DNA from: Azospirillum brasilense
Lineage (GTDB): Bacteria > Pseudomonadota > Alphaproteobacteria > Azospirillales > Azospirillaceae
NCBI RefSeq assembly: GCF_001315015.1
Contig: NZ_CP012914.1
Location: 62,001-126,000, forward strand
Length of the DNA stretch: 64,000 nt
Reading direction: 5' to 3'
Shown: positions 59,263-64,000 of the stretch, piece by piece
How positions within the stretch are numbered: position 1 is the stretch's first letter
Layout: each line of letters starts with the position of its first letter
The notes under the pieces: generated by a model
Databases searched by the model: none
Told to the model about the DNA's origin: nothing
The model's input: the letters and a program-made list of their open reading frames with translations, nothing else
Made by a program: the position numbers and the translations under genes

Positions 59263-60067
59263 GGCAGCAGTCCCCGTCATGGCCGGGCACCACGGCGCCG
59301 TCGCTGGCGTGCGCGTGGTCGTGGTGATGGACATAGACGGCCAGCGCGTCGGCGTGGCCGCCGAACAGGGCGCGGTATTCCGGGTGGCGCCGCACATCCT
59401 CCGGCGCGCCCTGGCAGCAGACATGGCCGTTCAGGCAGAGCACGCGGTCGGTGCGCGCCATCACCGTGTGCAGATCGTGGCTGACCAGCAGCACGCCGCA
59501 GCCGCGGCTGCGGCGCAGCGTCTCGATGCGCCCGAACAGTTCGGCCTGCCCATGGACGTCCACCGCCTGGTCGGGCTCGTCGAGCACCAGAAGCTCGGGA
59601 TCGCCCAGTAGGGCGCGGGCCAGCAGCACGCGCTGCATCTCCCCGCCGGAGACCGTCTGGACCGGGCTGGCGGCGAGGTGGGAGACGCCGGCCTCCTCCA
59701 GCGCGTCGGTGATGCGCGCGTCGGTCACCGGGCGCCACAGCGCCAGGAAGCGGCGGACGGTCAGCGGCAGGGTTGCGTCGACGGTCAGGCGCTGCGGCAT
59801 GTAGCCGATGCGCAGGCCCTTGCGGCGCTCCACCATCCCGGATGAAGCGCGGACGAGGCCCAGCACGGCGCGCACCAGCGTCGTCTTGCCCGCACCGTTG
59901 GGGCCGATCAGCGTGACGATCTCGCCGGGCCGCACCTCCAAATCCACGCGGTCGAGGATCGTCCGCCCGCCCAGCCGCACCGTCAGACCCTTGGTGTCGA
60001 CCAGGGGAGGGGCCAGGGACGGAATCGGCGAACGGGCCGCGTGATGAGCCCCGTGATGGATTGACAT
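59255..60067 (-). CDS. znuC: zinc ABC transporter ATPase ZnuC
   Basis: The 270-aa ATPase has Walker [14 protein letters not shown], signature [14 protein letters not shown], Walker [17 protein letters not shown] and a His-rich tail ([11 protein letters not shown]) as in ZnuC of other alphaproteobacteria. It is divergent from znuA, with the operator between them. Confidence 0.95.
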   Translation of the reverse strand: MSIHHGAHHAARSPIPSLAPPLVDTKGLTVRLGGRTILDRVDLEVRPGEIVTLIGPNGAGKTTLVRAVLGLVRASSGMVERRKGLRIGYMPQRLTVDATLPLTVRRFLALWRPVTDARITDALEEAGVSHLAASPVQTVSGGEMQRVLLARALLGDPELLVLDEPDQAVDVHGQAELFGRIETLRRSRGCGVLLVSHDLHTVMARTDRVLCLNGHVCCQGAPEDVRRHPEYRALFGGHADALAVYVHHHDHAHASDGAVVPGHDGDCCHG

Positions 60068-60085
60068 GTTATGTTATAACGTGAC
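60065..60085. promoter_or_regulatory. candidate Zur operator, znuC/znuA gap
   Basis: The gap between divergent znuC and znuA contains TGTTATGTTATAACGTGAC around the palindrome GTTATAAC (60073-60080). Alphaproteobacterial Zur boxes are of this ATGTTATA-TATAACAT style. It overlaps the znuC start codon and sits 57 bp before znuA, so both units would be repressed when zinc is plentiful. Confidence 0.6.
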
Positions 60086-60141
60086 ATTGCTGGAAACGAA
60101 GACAGCTATGCGCCGGAAAGACCCGGCTGTCCAGTCAGACG

Positions 60142-61119
60142 ATGAGGAACCCACCCATGCGCGCCGCGATGCGTCCCCTGCCGCTTCTTGCCCTTGCTGC
60201 CGCCCTTACCGCCAGCCCGGCGCTGGCCGAGGGGCCCAAGGTCGTCGCCTCGATCAAGCCGGTCCATTCCCTGGTCGCCGCGGTGATGGAGGGGGTGGCG
60301 GAGCCGGCGCTGATCGTGCGTGGCGCGGCGTCTCCCCACACCTACGCCATGAAGCCGTCGGACGCGAAAGCGCTGGCCGCCGCCGATCTCGTCTTCTGGA
60401 TCGGGCCGGAGCTGGAGGGCTTCCTCGACAAGCCGGTGACGGCGAACGCCAAGAAGGCCACGTCCGTCACGCTGCTGGAGGCGCCGGGCGTCACCCTGCT
60501 CGACGCCCGCGAGGGCGGCGCCTGGGAGGCCCACGACCATGGGCATGAGCACAAGCATGATCACGACCATAAGCATGCTCATGAGGACGAGCATGGCCAT
60601 GACGAGGTGAACACCCACATCTGGCTCTCCCCCGCCAACGCCCGCGCCATGGTCGCGGCGATCGCCGAGGCTTTGTCGGCCAAGGACCCGGCCAACGCCG
60701 CCGCCTACACCGCCAACGCCGAGCGCACCGCCCGCTCCATCGACGCGCTCGACGCGGAGCTGAAGGCGGCGCTGGCCCCGGTGGCCGGCAAGCCCTTCGT
60801 CGTCTTCCATGACGCCTACCAGTATTTCGAGGCGCAGTACGGCCTGAACGGCGTCGGCGCCATCACCGTCAACCCGGAACGCCGCCCCTCGGCCAAGCGG
60901 CTGTCGGAAATCCGCGCCAAGATCGGCGGCCTCGGCGCCGCCTGCGTCTTCGCCGAACCGCAGTTCGAACCGGCGCTGGTCAACACCATCGTCGAGGGCA
61001 CCCCGGCGAAGAAGGGCGTGCTCGACCCCGAAGGGGCGGACCTGAAGGATGGCCCCGGCCTCTACCCCGCGCTGATGCGCAACATCGCCGCCTCGCTGAA
61101 GGAATGCCTGGGGTCCTGA
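60142..61119 (+). CDS. znuA: zinc ABC transporter substrate-binding protein ZnuA
   Basis: ZnuA binds zinc in the periplasm and gives it to ZnuBC. The 325-aa precursor has a signal peptide (cleavage after ALA|EGPKV), the cluster A-1 fold with metal His in SPHTYAMKPSDA and NTHIWLSP, and a long His/Asp loop (about 133-155, HDHGHEHKHDHDHKHAHEDE) typical of ZnuA. A second in-frame ATG lies at 60157. Confidence 0.95.
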   Translation: MRNPPMRAAMRPLPLLALAAALTASPALAEGPKVVASIKPVHSLVAAVMEGVAEPALIVRGAASPHTYAMKPSDAKALAAADLVFWIGPELEGFLDKPVTANAKKATSVTLLEAPGVTLLDAREGGAWEAHDHGHEHKHDHDHKHAHEDEHGHDEVNTHIWLSPANARAMVAAIAEALSAKDPANAAAYTANAERTARSIDALDAELKAALAPVAGKPFVVFHDAYQYFEAQYGLNGVGAITVNPERRPSAKRLSEIRAKIGGLGAACVFAEPQFEPALVNTIVEGTPAKKGVLDPEGADLKDGPGLYPALMRNIAASLKECLGS

Positions 61120-61190
61120 CGCGTCTCGGCGCTTAAGCCTTGCCCCCGGCTGTGCTAGACCCGTGTCGGAATTCTCCCAGGGAGGCAGGC

Positions 61191-61988
61191 ATGAAGATCG
61201 GGGTCGTCGGGTGCGCGGGGCGCATGGGGCAGATGCTGGTGCGCGAGATCGCCGCCACGCCGGGCTGCACGCTGGCCGGCGGCACGGAGCGGGTGGGCGG
61301 CCCCACGCTCGGCAAGGACATCGGTGTCCTCGCCGGCCTTGAGCCGCTGGGAGTCGTCGCCATCGACGACGCGGCGGCGCTGTTCGCCGAGGCCGACGCG
61401 GTGATCGACTTCACCAGCCCCGAGGCCAGCGTCCGCCACGCCGCCCTGGCCGCCCAGTCGCAGACGGTGCTGGTCATCGGCACGACCGGCATCGGCCCGG
61501 CCCAGCAGGAGCCCATCGCCCAGGCCGCCACCCACACCCCGATCGTCCAGTCGCCGAACATGTCGCTGGGCGTCAACCTGCTGCTGGCGCTGGTCGAGCA
61601 GGTCGGCCGCGCGCTGGGCGACGAATACGACATCGACATCCTGGAGATGCACCACCGCAACAAGGTGGATGCCCCCTCGGGCACCGCGCTCGGCCTCGGC
61701 CGGGCGGCGGCGGCGGGGCGCGGGGTGGCGCTGGAGGATGTCTGGCAGAAGGTCCGCGACGGCCACACCGGCGTCCGCCCGCGCGGCGAGATCGGTTTCG
61801 CCACGCTGCGCGGCGGCGACGTGATCGGCGATCACACCGTGGTCTTCGCCGCCGAGGGCGAGCGGGTCGAGCTGACCCACAAGGCGTCGGGCCGCCAGAT
61901 CTACGCCAAGGGCGCGGTCCGCGCGGCGCTGTGGGCCAACGACAAGCAGCCCGGCCTCTACAGCATGAAGGACGTGCTGGGGATGTGA
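61191..61988 (+). CDS. dapB: 4-hydroxy-tetrahydrodipicolinate reductase
   Basis: DapB catalyses the second committed step of lysine and diaminopimelate synthesis. The 265-aa protein has the nucleotide-binding GVVGCAGRMGQM, TTG motif (VIGTTGIGPAQQ) and HHRNKVDAPSGTALGLG with the catalytic His and Lys. GGGAGGCAGGC precedes the ATG at 61191. Confidence 0.96.
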   Translation: MKIGVVGCAGRMGQMLVREIAATPGCTLAGGTERVGGPTLGKDIGVLAGLEPLGVVAIDDAAALFAEADAVIDFTSPEASVRHAALAAQSQTVLVIGTTGIGPAQQEPIAQAATHTPIVQSPNMSLGVNLLLALVEQVGRALGDEYDIDILEMHHRNKVDAPSGTALGLGRAAAAGRGVALEDVWQKVRDGHTGVRPRGEIGFATLRGGDVIGDHTVVFAAEGERVELTHKASGRQIYAKGAVRAALWANDKQPGLYSMKDVLGM

Positions 61989-62008
61989 TCGGTCAGGCCG
62001 CGGTTCCC

Positions 62009-62911
62009 TTAAGCCGCGGCCTCGTCCTCCGGCAGGACGTGCCCCTGCTCCCAGGCGAGCAGGGCGCGCTTGCGGGGGACGCCGTAGCGGTAGTTGTGGA
62101 TGATCCCCGACTTCTGGATCACCCGATGGCAGGGGATCAGCACGCAGACCGGGTTGCGCCCCACCGCCGCCCCCACCGCCCGCATGGCGGTCGGCTGGCC
62201 GATGGCGCGGGCCACGTCCTCGTAGGACACGACGGCGCCCGAGGGGATGCGCAGCAGCGCCTCCCACACCTTGATCTGGAAATTGGTGCCCTTCATCAGC
62301 AGGCGCAGCGGTTCACCGCCTGTGGAACCGTCCTTGGCGAAACCGTCCCAGCGAAAGGCGCGGGCGGCGACCGGGCGGGTGGCGTCGGCGTCCTCCACCA
62401 GACGGGCGGCCGGCCAGGCGGCGGCCATCTCGGCCAGCGCGTCGCGTCCGTCCTCCTCCTCGGCGAAGCTCAGCCAGCAGACGCCGCGCTCGGTGGCGGC
62501 GACCAGCGACGGGCCGAAGGGAGTGGAGTGCAGGCCCCAGCGGATGGTCAGCCCGCCGCCCAGCGCCTTGTACTCGCCCGGCGTCATCGCCTCGCAGGCG
62601 ACGAACAGGTCGTGCAGCCGCGACGGCCCGGACAGCCCGACGTCCAGCGCCACGTCCAGCACGCTCTGGTTCGCGGCAAGCAGCCGCTTGGCGTTGTCCA
62701 GCGTCAGGAACTGCAGGAAGCGCTTCGGGCTGATCCCCGCCCATTGGGTGAACAGCCGCTGGAAATGGAAGGGGCTCATGCCGGCGACCGCGGCCAGCTC
62801 GTCCAGTCCCGGCTGGTCCTGCCAATGGTCCACGAGATGGCGGATGGCGGCGGCGATGGCGCGGTGGCGTCGCGCGTCGACTGGGTCTTCGGCAGGGTTC
62901 AGGCATGGCAT
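62009..62911 (-). CDS. Ada-like AraC helix-turn-helix/methylated-DNA methyltransferase
   Basis: The 300-aa protein joins an AraC-type DNA-binding region (residues about 25-110, LDELAAVAGMSPFHFQRLFTQWAGISPKRFLQFL) to a C-terminal O6-methylguanine methyltransferase domain (FQIKVWEALLRIPSGAVVSYEDVARAIG and IPCHRVIQKSG). It lacks the N-terminal zinc/Cys domain of E. coli Ada that senses methyl phosphotriesters, so how it would be switched on is open. The ATG at 62911 follows GGGAGAGAA. It converges on dapB. Confidence 0.93.
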   Translation of the reverse strand: MPCLNPAEDPVDARRHRAIAAAIRHLVDHWQDQPGLDELAAVAGMSPFHFQRLFTQWAGISPKRFLQFLTLDNAKRLLAANQSVLDVALDVGLSGPSRLHDLFVACEAMTPGEYKALGGGLTIRWGLHSTPFGPSLVAATERGVCWLSFAEEEDGRDALAEMAAAWPAARLVEDADATRPVAARAFRWDGFAKDGSTGGEPLRLLMKGTNFQIKVWEALLRIPSGAVVSYEDVARAIGQPTAMRAVGAAVGRNPVCVLIPCHRVIQKSGIIHNYRYGVPRKRALLAWEQGHVLPEDEAAA

Positions 62912-63000
62912 GGCGGTTCTCTCCCAGGCTCCATGGCCGGCGCAGGATGCGCCGCCGGAGCGGACCGACCAACCCGTTTCTTGCGCATTCCTACAGGCGG

Positions 63001-63549
63001 TCAGGGCACCGGTTCGGGATGGCAGGGGGCACGGCGCCACAGGGCCAGCGCGCCGCGCAGCGCCTTGGCGAAATCCGCCCGCTCCTCCGGAGTCAGGAAG
63101 GCGCCGACGGCCACCGACTGCCCGTGCGAGGTGAGGGTCACCCGGCCGCCGTGCCGGGGCGGGCCGTCCAGGGTGACGCGCAGCCAGTTGGGCTGGAGGC
63201 TCCACCGCCGCTCCGGCTTGTTCCGGGCGACGCGCTGGACGGTCAGGTCGGTGTCGGTCAGGCGCACCCGCTCGTACAGCTGGGCGGCCCGGTTGTTGAC
63301 GCGGAAGGCCAGCCAAAGGATCACCACGTCCAGCCCACAGAAGGGCACCACCGGCCACGCCCCGTTGGCAGCGAAGATGCCGGCAATCAGCAGGTTGGCG
63401 AGGATCACGACGCCCATCAGAACACGGAACCCGTGCTGACCCAGGCTGCGGTGCGGGTGCAGGATCGCGTCGAAGAAGACGCGGGAAGCCGGGAGCAGGG
63501 CCGGGGAAGGAGCCGGGGAGGGGGTATGACGGGCCATGGTCATGCACAC
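63001..63549 (-). CDS. DUF2244 integral membrane protein
   Basis: The 182-aa protein has two adjacent hydrophobic helices (FRVLMGVVILANLLIAGIFA; WPVVPFCGLDVVILWLAF) and a cytosolic C-terminal part ending in the family's SHGQSVAVGAFLTPEERADFAKALRGAL. Function unknown. It is divergent from nth, a common arrangement in alphaproteobacteria. An in-frame ATG at 63537 is also possible as start. Confidence 0.9.
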   Translation of the reverse strand: MCMTMARHTPSPAPSPALLPASRVFFDAILHPHRSLGQHGFRVLMGVVILANLLIAGIFAANGAWPVVPFCGLDVVILWLAFRVNNRAAQLYERVRLTDTDLTVQRVARNKPERRWSLQPNWLRVTLDGPPRHGGRVTLTSHGQSVAVGAFLTPEERADFAKALRGALALWRRAPCHPEPVP

Positions 63550-63625
63550 AAACTAGTGCGCATCGGGCGCGCCTTCCACCCGGCGTGTTTGCAAGAACAA
63601 CCGGGGTCCCGCTATGCTGCGCCCC

Positions 63626-64000
63626 ATGAAGCCCGCCGCCGTTCAGGAATTCTTCCGCCGCCTCAGCGCCGCCAACCCGGAGCCGAAGAGCGAGCTGGAA
63701 TACGTCAATCCGTACACGCTCCTGGTCGCCGTCGTGCTGTCGGCTCAGGCCACCGATGTCGGCGTCAACAAGGCCACCGGCCCGCTGTTCCAAATCGTCA
63801 CCACGCCGCAGCAGATGGTGGAGCTGGGGGAGGAGCGGCTGCGCGGCTACATCAAGACCATCGGTCTGTTCAACACCAAGGCCAAGAACGTCATCCGGCT
63901 GTCGGAAATCCTGGTCGCCCAGTATGGCGGCGAGGTGCCGCGCGACCGCGAGGCTCTGGAAACCCTGCCGGGGGTCGGGCGCAAGACCGCCAACGTGGTG
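63626..64000 (+). CDS. nth: endonuclease III (C-terminus outside window)
   Basis: Endonuclease III removes oxidised pyrimidines. The first 125 residues are present: MKPAAVQEFFRRLSAANPEPKSELEYVNPYTLLVAVVLSAQATDVGVNKAT, IKTIGLFNTKAKNVIRLSE and the helix-hairpin-helix start LPGVGRKTANVV. The catalytic Asp and the iron-sulfur Cys cluster lie beyond the window end. An ATG at 63614 is four codons upstream and is also in frame. Confidence 0.93.
   Translation, partial: MKPAAVQEFFRRLSAANPEPKSELEYVNPYTLLVAVVLSAQATDVGVNKATGPLFQIVTTPQQMVELGEERLRGYIKTIGLFNTKAKNVIRLSEILVAQYGGEVPRDREALETLPGVGRKTANVV

Overview
The window looks like chromosomal DNA of a high-GC alphaproteobacterium of the Rhodospirillales. 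An Azospirillum-type genome is the best guess, judged from the porin sequences, the gene order around the replication origin and overall protein style. Nothing in the window names the species. It is nearly all dense, ordinary chromosome. I see no insertion sequence, prophage, CRISPR array, rRNA or tRNA gene.

The centre is the replication origin neighbourhood. The gap between ppsR-type regulator and hemE (about 27998-28412) holds seven DnaA-box-like 9-mers and a short AT-rich stretch, so I call it oriC. Going left from it, on the minus strand, are maf, aroE, coaE, dnaQ, then mnmE, mnmG, rsmG, parA and parB. Three exact parS palindromes lie at 16.6, 18.6 and 26.0 kb. Going right are hemE, hemJ and rho, with a MazE/Doc-type toxin-antitoxin pair and a P-type cation ATPase lying between hemJ and rho. 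Further right come secB, fxsA, a Tim44-domain gene, mltA, a histidine biosynthesis cluster (hisB-hisH-GNAT-hisA-hisF-hisE-hinT) and hslVU.

The left end (0-14 kb) carries a truncated response regulator, ribA, a protein of unknown function behind an exact sigma-54 promoter match, an L,D-transpeptidase, a YggS-type PLP protein, two tandem paralogous porins, a DUF3576 lipoprotein, leuS-lptE-holA and a phytase-esterase-like secreted protein. The right end (47-64 kb) carries an ABC-F ATPase, a PAS histidine kinase, an XRE regulator, an Smr protein, a lutABC-type lactate oxidation operon, a soluble PAS chemoreceptor, a LysE exporter divergent from argP, the zinc importer znuABC with a likely Zur operator, dapB, an Ada-like protein, a DUF2244 protein and the start of nth.

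The most unusual signal is inside a lipoprotein gene at 43949-45517. Nine 21-bp units repeat with exact spacing; a short core (GTCAA plus flanks) is kept in eight of them while the rest of each unit has diverged. The same core forms the ends of a long hairpin at 38645-38701. The domain after the array looks like a trypsin-fold protease that has lost its catalytic residues.
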